This document shows, piece by piece, positions 31,358 to 40,893 of a DNA stretch of 64,000 nucleotides. The stretch comes from Lichenibacterium dinghuense (GTDB lineage: Bacteria > Pseudomonadota > Alphaproteobacteria > Rhizobiales > Beijerinckiaceae). A model generated the notes under the pieces. That model was not told where the DNA came from and made no database searches. It worked only from the letters and a program-made list of their open reading frames with translations. Position 1 is the stretch's first letter, and each line of letters opens with the position of its first letter. The stretch spans positions 1,798,501-1,862,500 of the forward strand of contig NZ_JAJLMN010000001.1 in the NCBI RefSeq assembly GCF_021730615.1, given 5' to 3'. A program made the position numbers and the translations under genes.

Positions 31358-32380
31358 CTATCCGGCCAGCATCGCCCGCGCTTCCGCGGCGTCGACCTTC
31401 ATCCGCATCACCAGCGCCTCGGCGGAGTCGAACCGTTCCTCGCCGCGGATCCAGCCGACGAAGTCGACCTCGATGTGCTGCCCGTAGAGGTCGCCGGAGA
31501 AGTCGAACAGGAAGGATTCGAGCAGCGGCGCGCCGTTGTCGAAGGTCGGCCGGCGCCCGTAGGAGGCGACCCCGCCGTATTCGCCCGCCTCCGTGCGGAC
31601 CCGCACGGCGTAGATGCCGTGGGCGAGCCGGGCCGTGGGGTCGAGCCGGAGGTTGGCGGTGGGGAAGCCCAGCGTGCGGCCGAGCTTCTCGCCGTGCACC
31701 ACCTCGCCCAGCACGAAATAGGGGCGCCCGAGCAGCGTCGCGGCGCGCGCCACGTCGCCCGCCTCCAGCGCGCGGCGGATCGCGGTCGACGACACGGCGG
31801 CGAGGTCGCCCATCGCGTCCGACACGATCTTGTCGATCACCGCCACGGCGAAGCCGTGCCGCACCCCGGCGTCGGCGAGGTAGGCCGGCGTGCCCGCCCG
31901 CCTGGCGCCGAAGTGGAAGTCGTAGCCCACCACGGCGGCCGCGATGCCGAGGCGGCGCACCAGCACGTCGGCCACGAAGTCTTCGGCCGACAGCGAGGCG
32001 AAGCCGGCGTCGAAGCTGCGCACCACCATGCCGTCCACCGTGCCGAGCCGGCTCAGCGCCAGGGCCTTGGCGGCCGGCGGCGTGATGCGGAAGATCGTCG
32101 GGGCGCCCGCGAAATAGTCGCCCGGGTGCGGCTCGAAGGTCAGCACGGCGGTGGGCCGCCCGAGTTCGGCCGCCAGCGCCCGCGCCCGGCCGATCACGGC
32201 CTGATGGCCGCGGTGCACGCCGTCGAAGTTGCCGATCGCCACCACGGCGCCTTCGAGGCCCGCGGGCGGCCCGTCGGGATCCTCGGCGACGATGAAACGG
32301 GGAGGGAGCGGCGCGATCAATCGGAACCCGGGGCGGAAGCCATGGCCGGCTTCTACCCCATTTCGCCGCCCCGGCACCAT
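31358..32380 (-). CDS. ribF: Bifunctional riboflavin kinase / FAD synthetase
   Basis: An enzyme of about 340 aa that phosphorylates riboflavin and adenylates FMN. The adenylyltransferase domain has [41 protein letters not shown] and SSTAIRRAL; the kinase domain has [12 protein letters not shown] and HGIYAVRV, ending in the [16 protein letters not shown] block. The start is uncertain: ATG at 32380 gives a 22-residue extension with no good ribosome site, and a TTG beginning IAPLPPRF at about 32317 is an alternative. Divergent from the acyl-CoA ligase gene. Confidence 0.92.
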   Translation of the reverse strand: MVPGRRNGVEAGHGFRPGFRLIAPLPPRFIVAEDPDGPPAGLEGAVVAIGNFDGVHRGHQAVIGRARALAAELGRPTAVLTFEPHPGDYFAGAPTIFRITPPAAKALALSRLGTVDGMVVRSFDAGFASLSAEDFVADVLVRRLGIAAAVVGYDFHFGARRAGTPAYLADAGVRHGFAVAVIDKIVSDAMGDLAAVSSTAIRRALEAGDVARAATLLGRPYFVLGEVVHGEKLGRTLGFPTANLRLDPTARLAHGIYAVRVRTEAGEYGGVASYGRRPTFDNGAPLLESFLFDFSGDLYGQHIEVDFVGWIRGEERFDSAEALVMRMKVDAAEARAMLAG

Positions 32381-32576
32381 CGCGTTGCGGCCGCGCGCCG
32401 GTGAGGCGCGCTCCTCCGCCCTCCACGAGAGCGACCGGCGTCGTGCCGCACCGGGCGCCACGCGTGAGATCGATCGCAAGACCCCATCACAGATCGCGCG
32501 TGCGGACCCCGCGGTTTCGCCCCATGATGGCGGACGGGAGCGCCGGACGGGCGCCGGAGCACGGGAGGCGACACGC

Positions 32577-34247
32577 ATGGATGCGGGCTTGGAGCCGAGC
32601 TTCGTTTCGGGCGCGCGCGACGTGCCGCTCCTGGAGCTCCCGATCGGCCGGGCGCTGGCCGACGCCGCCCGCCGCTGGCCGGGCCGCGACGCCCTGGTGG
32701 CGCCGCTCGGCGCCGACGAGGCCGCCGTCCGCTGGAGCTGGGCCGAGCTCGACCGCCGCGCCGAGGCCGTCGCGGCCGGGCTGCTGGCGCTCGGGCTGGA
32801 GCCGGGAAATCGCATCGGCGTGTGGTCGCTCAACACCGCCGAATGGGTGCTGACCCAGTTCGCCGCCGCCAAGGCCGGGCTGATCCTGGTCACCGTCAAC
32901 CCCGCCTACCGGGCCTTCGAGCTCGAATACGCGCTGCGTCAGGTCGGCTGCGCCGCGCTGGTGCTGGGGCCGCCCTTCAAGGGGTCGGACTACCTCGCCC
33001 TGCTGCGCGAGGTCGCCCCCGAGCGGCTGCCCGACCTCCGCCTCGTGATCGCCTTCGGCCTCGACGCGCCGGGCACGATCCCCTTCGAAGCCGTGCCGGA
33101 CCGCGCCACGCCGGAGGCGCGAGGCCGGGTGGCGGCGCTGGCCGGCGCCATCCGGGCCGGGGACGACGCCAACATCCAGTTCACCAGCGGCACGACGGGC
33201 TCGCCCAAGGGCGTGACGCTGAGCCACCGCAGCATCCTCAACAACGGCTTCTTCGTCGGCGCCGCCATGCGGCTCACGCCGGAGGACCGGATCTGCGTGC
33301 CGGTGCCGCTCTACCACTGCTTCGGCATGGTGATGGGCGTGCTGGCCGCGGTGACGCACGGCACGGCCCTGGTCTTCACCGGCCGCGGCTTCGACCCGCT
33401 GGCGACGCTGCGGGCCGCCGCGGACGAGCGCTGCACCGCGATCTACGGCGTGCCGACCATGTTCCTGGCCGAGCTCGACCACCCGGAGTTCGACCGCTTC
33501 GACCTGTCCGCCTTGCGCACCGGCATCATGGCGGGCTCGCCCTGCCCCATCGCGGTGATGCGGCGCGTCACCGAGCGGATGAACCTCGGCGGCCTCACCA
33601 TCTGCTACGGCATGACGGAGACGAGCCCCGTGTCGTTCCAGAGCGCGGTGGACGATCCTCTGGAGCGGCGCGTGTCGACGGTGGGGCGCGTCCACCCGCA
33701 CGTCGAATGCAAGGTCGTCGACGGCGAAGGGCGGGTCGTGCCGCGCGGCACCGCGGGGGAGCTCTGCACGCGCGGCTATTCGGTGATGCGCGGCTACTGG
33801 GGCGAGCCCGGGCGCACCGCCGCCGTGCTCGACGCCGAGGGCTGGATGCACACGGGCGACCTCGCCACGATCGACCCGGAGGGCTTCGGCAACATCGTCG
33901 GGCGCCTGAAGGACCTCATCATCCGCGGCGGCGAGAACGTGTCGCCGCGCGAGGTCGAGGACTACCTCTATCGCCACCCTGACGTCGGCGACGTCGCGGT
34001 GTTCGGGGTGGCGGACCCGCGCTACGGCGAGGAGGTCTGCGCCTGGGTGCGGCCGCGCCCCGGCGCCATGCTCACGGCCGAGGCGGTTCGGGACTTCTGC
34101 GCCGGGCGCATCGCCCACCAGAAGGTGCCGCGCTACGTCGAGATCGTCGACAGCTTTCCGATGACGGTCACGGGCAAGATGCAGAAGTTCCTGATGCGCG
34201 AGGCGATGGAGCGGCGCCTGGGCCTGACGCGGGAGGCGACCGCCTGA
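32577..34247 (+). CDS. AMP-binding acyl-CoA synthetase
   Basis: A 556-aa ligase activating a carboxylic acid through an acyl-adenylate to its CoA ester. The ATP loop is [16 protein letters not shown], followed by [13 protein letters not shown], the adenylate motif [38 protein letters not shown] (in pieces) and the catalytic Lys in TVTGKMQKF. It resembles medium/long-chain fatty acyl-CoA synthetases of the FadK/AcsF2 group. The ATG at 32577 has GGGAGGCG upstream. Chain length not predictable. Confidence 0.9.
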   Translation: MDAGLEPSFVSGARDVPLLELPIGRALADAARRWPGRDALVAPLGADEAAVRWSWAELDRRAEAVAAGLLALGLEPGNRIGVWSLNTAEWVLTQFAAAKAGLILVTVNPAYRAFELEYALRQVGCAALVLGPPFKGSDYLALLREVAPERLPDLRLVIAFGLDAPGTIPFEAVPDRATPEARGRVAALAGAIRAGDDANIQFTSGTTGSPKGVTLSHRSILNNGFFVGAAMRLTPEDRICVPVPLYHCFGMVMGVLAAVTHGTALVFTGRGFDPLATLRAAADERCTAIYGVPTMFLAELDHPEFDRFDLSALRTGIMAGSPCPIAVMRRVTERMNLGGLTICYGMTETSPVSFQSAVDDPLERRVSTVGRVHPHVECKVVDGEGRVVPRGTAGELCTRGYSVMRGYWGEPGRTAAVLDAEGWMHTGDLATIDPEGFGNIVGRLKDLIIRGGENVSPREVEDYLYRHPDVGDVAVFGVADPRYGEEVCAWVRPRPGAMLTAEAVRDFCAGRIAHQKVPRYVEIVDSFPMTVTGKMQKFLMREAMERRLGLTREATA

Positions 34248-34352
34248 GCGGGCGCGGGCCGGCGGCGCTTCGGTCCTGCTCCGACGTCGGCATCCCGGTG
34301 GCGGGTGGCCGTTCGATCGGCACGCCCGGGCCGGTCCGCGACCCGTGACCCG

Positions 34353-34670
34353 TCAGGCGAAGCGGGCGTTCAGCGGGAGGGGCTTCTCGGGCTTGTGCGG
34401 GGCCTCGCCGTCCGGGTCGATCCGGCCGAGGTGCTCCTTCAGCCGCTCGGCGGCCTCGCCCATGGCCGCGAGGGCGTTGCGCAGGGCCTCGATCCTCTGG
34501 TGCTCGCTCATGTGCTCGGAATGGCCCGCCGCCGGCACGACGATCCCGAACGTGCCGAAGGGCCCGACGATCTGCACCTTGGCGCCGCCGTCGCCGTGGC
34601 GGCTCGTCTCGAAGACGGCGTGCTTGATGTTGGTGGGGGTCAAGAGGTCCTCCGTCGCCGGGCTGGCCAA
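34353..34670 (-). CDS. Hypothetical 105-aa protein
   Basis: A soluble 105-aa protein without a recognised family. The first half looks beta-rich (IKHAVFETSRHGDGGAKVQIVGPFGTFGIVVP) and the second half is one or two helices (HMSEHQRIEALRNALAAMGEAAERLKEHLGRI) ending in a Lys/Pro-rich tail. Composition and codon bias fit a real gene. It lies divergent from the small membrane protein at 34755. Confidence 0.6.
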   Translation of the reverse strand: MASPATEDLLTPTNIKHAVFETSRHGDGGAKVQIVGPFGTFGIVVPAAGHSEHMSEHQRIEALRNALAAMGEAAERLKEHLGRIDPDGEAPHKPEKPLPLNARFA

Positions 34671-34754
34671 GGGCTAGCGTTGCGGCCGCCAACTCGGCAT
34701 GACGAAGGGGAGTTCGCGCCCCCGCGGCCTCGCGACACTTCGGCAGGGACGCGC

Positions 34755-34952
34755 GTGACAACCAGCTTCATCGTCGGGCTCACCTTCGGCGTCTTCCTGA
34801 TCGCCTTCGGGGCCGGCCACGCCAACGGCGCGCGGGGGCGCACGATGTTCCCGGCCGCCTGGATCGACGGGCTCGTGCTGGCCTTCATCGGCCTGAACGT
34901 GCTGATCTTCAGCGTCTTCGGCTTCGCGCCCGGGGCGGGCCCGGCGCCCTGA
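34755..34952 (+). CDS. Small two-span membrane protein
   Basis: A 65-aa protein starting at GTG 34755 with GCAGGGA about 6 bases upstream. Two hydrophobic segments (TTSFIVGLTFGVFLIAFGAG and AAWIDGLVLAFIGLNVLIFSVFGF) flank a short basic loop (HANGARGRTMF), predicting a hairpin in the inner membrane. Function unknown. A palindromic repeat begins 14 bases after its stop. Confidence 0.5.
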   Translation: MTTSFIVGLTFGVFLIAFGAGHANGARGRTMFPAAWIDGLVLAFIGLNVLIFSVFGFAPGAGPAP

Positions 34953-34965
34953 ACGGCCGGTCGTC

Positions 34966-35089
34966 CACCGTCATCGCGGGCGCAGCGACGCGATCCAGCC
35001 CCCGCCGCCCAGACGAGGCGCTCCCGGCGAGGCGCCATCGCGCGGCAACTCCCGTCGGCTCTGGATCGCTGCGCTCGCGATGACGGTGC
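34966..35089. repeat. Palindromic intergenic repeat, CGTCATCGCG type
   Basis: The left arm starts ACCGTCATCGCGGGCGCAGCG and ends in GCGATCCAG; the right arm, read on the minus strand, gives ACCGTCATCGCGAGCGCAGC then GATCCAGAGCC. Arms of about 30 bases flank a 60-base centre that itself contains short inverted pieces. The sequence family differs from the repeats at 10813 and 24651. It lies between a small membrane gene and the recR end, where it may fold in transcripts from both sides. Confidence 0.75.
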
Positions 35090-35139
35090 AGGGGTCGTCG
35101 GGAGCGTCGCAGCCCGCATGGCGCGCCGCGCGCTCGGTG

Positions 35140-35745
35140 TCAGAACGCCGTGCGCGACCGCACCGCCGCCGCGAGCGTCCCCTCGTCGAGGTAGTCGAGC
35201 TCGCCACCCACCGGCACGCCGTGGGCGAGGCGCGTCACCTTGACGCCGAGGTGGGACAGCATGTCGGTGACGTAGTGGGCCGTGGTCTGCCCGTCCACCG
35301 TGGCGTTGACCGCGATGATGACCTCGCGCACGCCGCCTCCCGCGACGCGCGACACGAGGCCCTGAAGGTTGAGGTCGGCGGGGCCGACGCCGTCGAGCGG
35401 CGACAGGGTGCCGCCGAGCACGTGGTAGCGCCCCTTCACCACGCCGGCGCGCTCCAGCGCCCACAGGTCGCCCACCGTCTCGACGATGACGAGCTGCGCC
35501 GCGTCGCGCCGATTGTCGCCGCAGATCGAGCAGGGCGAGCGCGTGTCGACCGAGCCGCAGCTCTCGCAGGTGACGATGCGCTCCTTGGCGACCCGCATGG
35601 CGTCGGCGAGCGGGCTCAGCAGCTCCTCGCGCCGCCGCATCAGGTGCAGCGCCGCGCGCCGGGCCGAGCGCGGGCCGTAGCCCGGCAGGCGCGCCAGGAG
35701 CTGGATCAGCCGCTCGATCTCGGGGCCGACGACGCGGTCGGGCAT
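35140..35745 (-). CDS. recR: Recombination mediator RecR
   Basis: A 201-aa protein that with RecF/RecO helps load RecA at gaps. Order of motifs is normal: N-terminal helix-hairpin-helix ([19 protein letters not shown]), the zinc finger [16 protein letters not shown], and the Toprim domain ([27 protein letters not shown], then [19 protein letters not shown]). Third gene of the dnaX-ybaB-recR unit, starting 19 bases after ybaB ends. Confidence 0.96.
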   Translation of the reverse strand: MPDRVVGPEIERLIQLLARLPGYGPRSARRAALHLMRRREELLSPLADAMRVAKERIVTCESCGSVDTRSPCSICGDNRRDAAQLVIVETVGDLWALERAGVVKGRYHVLGGTLSPLDGVGPADLNLQGLVSRVAGGGVREVIIAVNATVDGQTTAHYVTDMLSHLGVKVTRLAHGVPVGGELDYLDEGTLAAAVRSRTAF

Positions 35746-35764
35746 GCGGGCTTCTCGTAGGGGC

Positions 35765-36088
35765 CTAGAACGGCAGCTTGAAGCCGGGCGGCAGCGGCAG
35801 GCCGGCGGTGGCGCCCTTCATCTTCTCCTCGGCGGCGCGGTCCGCCTTGGTGCGCGCGTCGGCGTGGGCCGCGACGAGGAGGTCCTCGAGTATCTCCTTC
35901 TCGTCCGCCTTGAGGAGAGAGTCGTCGATCGCCACGCCCTTCAGCGCGCCCTTGCCGGTGAGCGTCACCCGCACGAGGCCGCCGCCCGCGGCGCCCTCCA
36001 CCTCCATCGCCTCCAGCTCCTTCTGGATGTCGGCGATGCGTCCCTGCATCTCCTGCGCCTTCTTCATCAGGCCCATGATGTCGGCCAT
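35765..36088 (-). CDS. ybaB: YbaB/EbfC nucleoid-associated protein
   Basis: A 107-aa DNA-binding protein of the YbaB/EbfC family. The coiled-coil N-terminus [21 protein letters not shown] is the family hallmark and the C-terminus PGFKLPF is also typical. The ATG at 36088 has AGGAGGG at ideal distance; the longer frame upstream overlaps dnaX and is not used. Sits between dnaX (13 bases away) and recR, the standard arrangement. Confidence 0.95.
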   Translation of the reverse strand: MADIMGLMKKAQEMQGRIADIQKELEAMEVEGAAGGGLVRVTLTGKGALKGVAIDDSLLKADEKEILEDLLVAAHADARTKADRAAEEKMKGATAGLPLPPGFKLPF

Positions 36089-36101
36089 CTGTCGTCCCTC
36101 C

Positions 36102-37937
36102 TCAAAGGTCGTCGTCGGTGTACTCGTCTTCGGCATAGCCGATATCGGCGTCGGGCTCATCCAGCGCCGCGACCGCGACCGGCGCGGGCGCCGGCGGCTC
36201 GATCAGCGAGCGCACGGCCACGATCTCGGCGCCCGGAAAGGTGTCGAGCAGCAGCCGCACGGTGGGGTCGGCGGCGACGTCGTCCTTCTCGCTGCGCGCC
36301 TTGGCGTCGGCCTCCTCCCGGATCGTGGGGGCGCCGCCGCCCGACACCACCGACACCATCCAGCGCACGCCGGTCCATTCGGCGAGGCGGCGGGACAGGT
36401 TGGCGGCGGTGTCGCGCGAGCCTTCGGGCGCGAGCTCGAACTCGATGTGGCCGTCCTCGAAGCGCACGAGGCGCACGTCGCGCTCCAGCGCGAGCTTGAG
36501 CTGGATGTCGCGCCGCGCCTGGGCCAGGGCCACGACGTCCGTGAAGGCATCGAGCCGCAAGGAGGATTGCGGCGCGGCCGCGGTCCGGGCCGAGGCCATC
36601 GGCGCGCCCTGCACGGCCGGCGCGTGGCGCAGGGGCGAGCCCACCGCAATGGCCGCGGCCGAGCCGCCGCCGCCCAGGGCCGGCAGGCGCGCCCCTCCCC
36701 CGCCGCCGGGGGGCGGCAGGAGCGGCGCGCCGTCGCCGGCCGGCATGGACACCAGCCGTTTGATCACCTCGTCGGGGGTCGGCAGGTCGGCCGCGCAGGC
36801 GAGGCGCACCAGCACCATGTCGGCGGCCTGGATGGGCCGCGGCGCGTCCTTGACGTCGGCGAGGCCCTTGACGAGGAGCTGCCACGTGCGGGTGAGCACC
36901 GGCAGCGACAGCGCTTGCGCGAAGGCGCCGCCGCGCACCCGCTCCTGCTCGGTCAGGGCCGGGTCCTTGGCGGCGTCCGGCACGAGCTTGAGGCGCGTCA
37001 CGAGGTGCACGAAGTCGGCGAGGTCGGACACGACGTGGCCGGGGTCGGCGCCGCTGTCGTGGAGGTGCTTCAGGCCCGTCATGGCCTCGGGCAGGCGCCC
37101 GCCCATCACGGCCTCGAACAGGTCGATGATGCGCGCCCGGTCGGCGAGGCCCAGCATGGCCCGCACGCCGTCGGCCCCGACGTGGGGACGGCCCGTCGTG
37201 GCGTGGGCGGCGCCGTGCGCGATGGCCTGGTCGAGCAGCGACAGCGCGTCGCGCACCGAGCCCTCGGCCGCGCGGGCGATGACCACCAGCGCCTCGTCGT
37301 CGATCTCGACGCCCTCGCGGGTGCAGATGGACCTGAGGTGCGCCATCATCACGTCGGCCTCGACGCGGCGTAGGTCGAAGCGCTGGCAGCGCGAGCGCAC
37401 CGTCACCGGAACCTTGTCGACCTCGGTGGTGGCGAACAGGAACTTGACGTGGTCCGGCGGCTCTTCGAGCGTCTTCAGGAGGCCGTTGAAGGCCGCCTTG
37501 GACAGCATGTGGACCTCGTCGATGATGTAGACCTTGGTCCGCGCCATCACGGGGCGGTAGCGCGAGCCCTCGATCAGCTCGCGCACGTCGTCGATGCCGG
37601 TGTGCGACGCGGCGTCCATCTCCACCACGTCGACGTGGCGCGACTCGATGATGGCCTGGCAGTGTGTGCCGAGGCCGGGCATGCGGATCGTCGGCGCGTC
37701 GATGAGGGGGGCGCCGTCGCCGGCGGCGCGGTGGTAGTTCAGCGCCCGGGCCATGATGCGCGCCGTCGTGGTCTTGCCGACGCCTCGCACGCCGGACAAG
37801 AGGTAGGCCTGGTGGATGCGGCTGAGGTCGAAGGCGTTCGACAGGGTGCGGACCAGCGCTTCCTGGCCGATCAGGTCGTCGAAATGGGTCGGGCGGTACT
37901 TGCGGGCGAGGACGCGGTAGTTGTTGTCGAGCGACAA
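36102..37937 (-). CDS. dnaX: DNA polymerase III subunits tau/gamma
   Basis: A 611-aa clamp-loader ATPase. The N-terminus YRVLARKYRPTHFDDLIGQEALVRTL, Walker A GVRGVGKTTTARI and the DEVHMLSKAAFNGLLKTLEEPP block are those of DnaX. The family's zinc-binding cysteine module after Walker A is not apparent; there is only one Cys, in THCQAIIE, as in some alphaproteobacteria. Domain III and a tau-type C-terminal region follow, with an acidic end (DEPDADIGYAEDEYTDDDL). No obvious frameshift heptamer was noted. The SRP RNA lies just upstream. Confidence 0.95.
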   Translation of the reverse strand: MSLDNNYRVLARKYRPTHFDDLIGQEALVRTLSNAFDLSRIHQAYLLSGVRGVGKTTTARIMARALNYHRAAGDGAPLIDAPTIRMPGLGTHCQAIIESRHVDVVEMDAASHTGIDDVRELIEGSRYRPVMARTKVYIIDEVHMLSKAAFNGLLKTLEEPPDHVKFLFATTEVDKVPVTVRSRCQRFDLRRVEADVMMAHLRSICTREGVEIDDEALVVIARAAEGSVRDALSLLDQAIAHGAAHATTGRPHVGADGVRAMLGLADRARIIDLFEAVMGGRLPEAMTGLKHLHDSGADPGHVVSDLADFVHLVTRLKLVPDAAKDPALTEQERVRGGAFAQALSLPVLTRTWQLLVKGLADVKDAPRPIQAADMVLVRLACAADLPTPDEVIKRLVSMPAGDGAPLLPPPGGGGGARLPALGGGGSAAAIAVGSPLRHAPAVQGAPMASARTAAAPQSSLRLDAFTDVVALAQARRDIQLKLALERDVRLVRFEDGHIEFELAPEGSRDTAANLSRRLAEWTGVRWMVSVVSGGGAPTIREEADAKARSEKDDVAADPTVRLLLDTFPGAEIVAVRSLIEPPAPAPVAVAALDEPDADIGYAEDEYTDDDL

Positions 37938-38020
37938 GCGGATCCCCTTCGCAGGAGCGAACGACCTGATTTCCGATATGGGGACGGGGCCGGCCGAAGC
38001 GAAGCCTCAAGGTCGGCGAG

Positions 38021-38120
38021 GTAGGAGATTGGACGAAAACCCGCTCGGTCCCGTTAGGGCTGCTTCCTTCCGGATCTGACCCGGTTGGCGGGTGAAACGC
38101 CCTTCGCCAACCTCCCGGCG
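38021..38120 (-). ncRNA. ffs: Small signal recognition particle RNA (4.5S)
   Basis: On the minus strand the invariant domain-IV loop GTCAGATCCGGAAGGAAGC followed by AGCCCTAACG is unmistakable. The single hairpin is closed by GGGAGGTTGG (5' side, about 38117-38108) pairing with CCAATCTCC (3' side, 38032-38024), and CACCCGC pairs with GCGGGTTT inside. Length is about 97-100 nt, as expected for the bacterial small SRP RNA that binds Ffh. It lies upstream of dnaX, the usual alphaproteobacterial position. Confidence 0.95.
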
Positions 38121-38169
38121 CCTATGTGGCAGGGATCGCGGGCGGGCGCAAGGGTGGGAGGAATCGGCA

Positions 38170-38194
38170 CCCTTCTCCCCTCGCGGGAGAAGGG
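38170..38194. repeat. Perfect 10-bp hairpin between ffs and the SDR gene
   Basis: CCCTTCTCCC (38170-38179) and GGGAGAAGGG (38185-38194) are perfect inverted arms around a 5-base loop. There is no following T-run, and both flanking transcripts point outward, so it is more likely a small repeat relic or operator than a terminator. Confidence 0.5.
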
Positions 38195-38264
38195 CGCCCG
38201 CCGTTTGACAACCGCGCCACCCCCTCCTACGCCCGTCCGCACAACTGGCTCGGGGGAGGCCGCG

Positions 38265-39011
38265 ATGGCGGGACGTTTGGCGGGCAAGATCGCCGTGGTG
38301 ACGGCCGCCGGCCAGGGCATCGGGCGCGCCACGGCGGAGGCCTTCCTGGCCGAGGGCGCCCGCGTGGTCGCGACCGACCTCGACCCCGCCAAGCTCGCCG
38401 GGCTCGACGGCGCCGACCGCCGCGACCTCGACGTCCGCCGCACCGAGGCCGTGAAGGCGCTGGCGCGCGACCTCGGGCCGATCGACGTCCTGTTCAACGC
38501 CGCGGGCTTCGTCCACCACGGCAGCGTGCTCGACTGTTCCGAGGCCGACTGGGACTTCTCCTTCGACCTCAACGTGAAGTCCATGCACCGCACGGTGCGG
38601 GCCTTCCTGCCCGGCATGCTGGAGCGTGGGCTCGGCTCGATCGTCAACGTGGCGTCGGGCGCGTCCTCCGTGCGCGGCATCCCCAACCGCTACGTCTACG
38701 GGGCCACGAAGGCGGCGGTGGTGGGCCTGTCGAAGGCGGTGGCGGCCGACTTTATCAAGCGCGGCATCCGCTGCAACGCCATCTGCCCCGGCACGATCGA
38801 GAGCCCGTCGCTCGACGACCGCATCGACGCGCTGGCGGCCTCGACGGGGCAGACGCGCGAGGCAGTCCACCAGGCCTTCGTCGACCGCCAGCCGATGGGC
38901 CGGCTCGGCACGGCGCATGAAGTCGCCATGCTGGCCGTCTATCTCGCGTCGGACGAGTCGCGCTACACGACGGGCACCATCCACCTCGTCGACGGCGGCT
39001 TCTCGCTCTGA
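38265..39011 (+). CDS. Short-chain dehydrogenase/reductase
   Basis: A 248-aa classical SDR. The NAD site is TAAGQGIGRATAEAF, the Asp after beta-2 (VVATDLD) favours NAD over NADP, and the catalytic residues are Ser in NVASGASS, Tyr145 and Lys149 in YVYGATKAAV. The sequence resembles 2-keto-3-deoxy-L-fuconate dehydrogenase and type-2 3-hydroxybutyrate dehydrogenase. The ATG at 38265 has GGGGGAGG upstream. No sugar-catabolic neighbours are present, so the substrate remains open. Confidence 0.85.
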   Translation: MAGRLAGKIAVVTAAGQGIGRATAEAFLAEGARVVATDLDPAKLAGLDGADRRDLDVRRTEAVKALARDLGPIDVLFNAAGFVHHGSVLDCSEADWDFSFDLNVKSMHRTVRAFLPGMLERGLGSIVNVASGASSVRGIPNRYVYGATKAAVVGLSKAVAADFIKRGIRCNAICPGTIESPSLDDRIDALAASTGQTREAVHQAFVDRQPMGRLGTAHEVAMLAVYLASDESRYTTGTIHLVDGGFSL

Positions 39012-39031
39012 CGCCCGTTCCGGAACCTTCG

Positions 39032-40033
39032 ATGCCGCCCGCCCCCACCGACAGCCTGTCCGCCAACGTCGCCCCGCTTCCCGCCGGCGCCCACGTCACC
39101 GCCGCCTGCTTCCTCGGCGACGTGCCGGCGCTGGCGCTGGGCGACGGCACGGTGCTGCTCGGCGCGGAGGGGGACAGGCGCGTCGCCGCCCACCCGGATG
39201 GCGCCGTGCTCTGCGCCGCCGCCGACCGCGACCGCATCGTGACGGGGGGCGACGACGGGCGCGTCGTGTCGACCCGCGCCGACGGGACCGCGGAGGAGCT
39301 CGCCGCCGGCAAGGGCTGGGTCGACGCGGTGGCCCTGCATCCGGCCGGCGCCGTGGCCTGGGCGGCGGGCCGCGCGGTGCGGGCCCGCTCGGCCAAGGGC
39401 GAGGTCAAGGGCGTCGAGGCCACGTCCTCGGTGCGCGGCCTCGCCTTCGCGCCGAAGGGCTACCGCCTCGCCTTCAGCCACTACAACGGCGCGTCCCTCT
39501 GGTTCCCCAACACGGCCGAGGCCCCGCAGACCCTGGAATGGAAGGGCTCGCACCTCGACGTGGTGTGGTCGCCGGACGGGCGCTTCGTGGTCACGACCAT
39601 GCAGGAGAACGCCATGCACGGCTGGCGCGTCTCCGATTCCAAGCACATGCGCATGTCGGGCTATCCGGCCAAGCCCCGCTCGCTGTCGTGGTCGTCGGAC
39701 GGGAACTGGCTCGCCACCTCGGGCGCGGAGGCCTGCGTGGTGTGGCCCTTCGAGGGCAAGGACGGGCCCATGGGCAAGCCCCCGCGCGAATGCGGGGTGC
39801 GCCCGGTGCGGGTGTCGCAGGTGGCGTTCCACCCGCGCGCGGGCGTGCTGGCGCTCGGCTACGACGACGGCTTCGTGCTGATGGTGCGGATGAAGGACAA
39901 TTCCGAGATCCTGATCCGCCGCGAGGACGAGGGCGGCGGCGCCGTCTCGGCCCTCAGCTGGAACGCCGCGGGCACCAGGCTCCTCTTCGGCACCCGCAAC
40001 GGCGCGGCGGGGCTGCTCACCCTGCCGACGTGA
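39032..40033 (+). CDS. WD40-repeat protein
   Basis: A 333-aa beta-propeller protein. Repeats of about 40 residues ending in short hydrophobic-Trp/Ser patterns can be followed (HVTAACFLGDVPALALGDGTV, LDVVWSPDGRFVVTTMQENAMHGWRV, LSWSSDGNWLATSGAEACVVWPF, VAFHPRAGVLALGYDDGFVLM, SALSWNAAGTRLLFGTRNGAAGLL). No signal peptide, so a cytoplasmic scaffold is likely. Partner unknown. It starts 20 bases after the SDR stop and is probably co-transcribed. Confidence 0.85.
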   Translation: MPPAPTDSLSANVAPLPAGAHVTAACFLGDVPALALGDGTVLLGAEGDRRVAAHPDGAVLCAAADRDRIVTGGDDGRVVSTRADGTAEELAAGKGWVDAVALHPAGAVAWAAGRAVRARSAKGEVKGVEATSSVRGLAFAPKGYRLAFSHYNGASLWFPNTAEAPQTLEWKGSHLDVVWSPDGRFVVTTMQENAMHGWRVSDSKHMRMSGYPAKPRSLSWSSDGNWLATSGAEACVVWPFEGKDGPMGKPPRECGVRPVRVSQVAFHPRAGVLALGYDDGFVLMVRMKDNSEILIRREDEGGGAVSALSWNAAGTRLLFGTRNGAAGLLTLPT

Positions 40034-40082
40034 GAAAGCCGGGCGCGAGCCCGGCTTCCGAGGACACCCGGCCGAGGGCGGA

Positions 40083-40688
40083 TCACATCGCCCGATGCAT
40101 GGCGCGGTGGTGCATCGTGTGGTGCATCATCGTGTGATGCATCATGCCACGGTGCATGGTGTGGTGGCGCATAAGGCTGCGCTGCATCATGCCGTTGGTG
40201 AAGTGCGCGCGGCGATAGGCATAGCTGTGCTTGTTCATCATGCGCGAGCGATGCATCATCGGGCGGTACATCATCGCGCGATGCTTCATCATCATGCCGC
40301 GGTGATGCATCATCATCGAACGGTGCTTCATCATCATGCCGCGGTGGCCCATCATGCGGGACCGCTTCATCATCGCGGCGTGGCGGCGCATCATCATCCC
40401 GTGGTGCCGGGCCATGGTGCGATGGTGCATCATCGGCTTATGCATCATGGCGCTGCGGCGCATCATGGGCTTCTTCGCCATCGGCTTGGCCATCATCGGC
40501 TTCGGAGCCATGGGCTTTTGCATCGTGGCGGCGGGGCCGGTCGGCGACGGGGCGGTCGCGGCCGGGCCGGTGGGCGAGGGCGCGGCGGCCGGAGCCGCGG
40601 GGGCCGGAGCAGCGGGAGCCGCCGTCTGAGCCACGGCGCCCGTGGTGCCCAGGGCCAGCAGGATACAGCCGGCGATCATCTTCCTCAT
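40083..40688 (-). CDS. Secreted Met/His-rich repetitive protein
   Basis: A 201-aa exported protein. The ATG at 40688 (GAGAGGG upstream) gives a signal peptide (RKMIAGCILLALGTTGAVAQ, cleavage near AVA-Q), then an Ala/Pro linker to about residue 55. The remaining 146 residues contain 45 Met and 24 His, with many Arg/Lys and almost no acidic residues. Short units repeat irregularly: MMxKHR, RGMMMKHR, MMHHRT, HHTM. The DNA correspondingly carries dense CAT triplets. Met/His runs of this type bind Cu(I)/Cu(II) in periplasmic copper proteins, so metal binding is plausible but unproven. A homopolymer artefact is unlikely because units vary and the frame stays open. Confidence 0.75.
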   Translation of the reverse strand: MRKMIAGCILLALGTTGAVAQTAAPAAPAPAAPAAAPSPTGPAATAPSPTGPAATMQKPMAPKPMMAKPMAKKPMMRRSAMMHKPMMHHRTMARHHGMMMRRHAAMMKRSRMMGHRGMMMKHRSMMMHHRGMMMKHRAMMYRPMMHRSRMMNKHSYAYRRAHFTNGMMQRSLMRHHTMHRGMMHHTMMHHTMHHRAMHRAM

Positions 40689-40893
40689 GGTCGTTTCCCT
40701 CTCGTCGACAATCGTGTCGTTCCGGCCGCCCGTCCCCCGACCACCGGAGGACGACGTGCGGCCGCATGGAGCCCTCGGCGCCCTGAACCGGCTCTGAACC
40801 CGTCCAGCCCACCGCTTGCGGCGACGTGCGGGCTGAGCCACACGTGCCACACCCGGGCCACAAACGCCCTGCCGCCGATCGGGGTCCATCGCC

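Noticed and set aside
40095-40530. Dense CATCAT-like triplets considered as a microsatellite or CRISPR-like array
   Set aside because: They are the antisense of Met codons in the Met/His-rich protein; spacing is irregular and there are no spacers.
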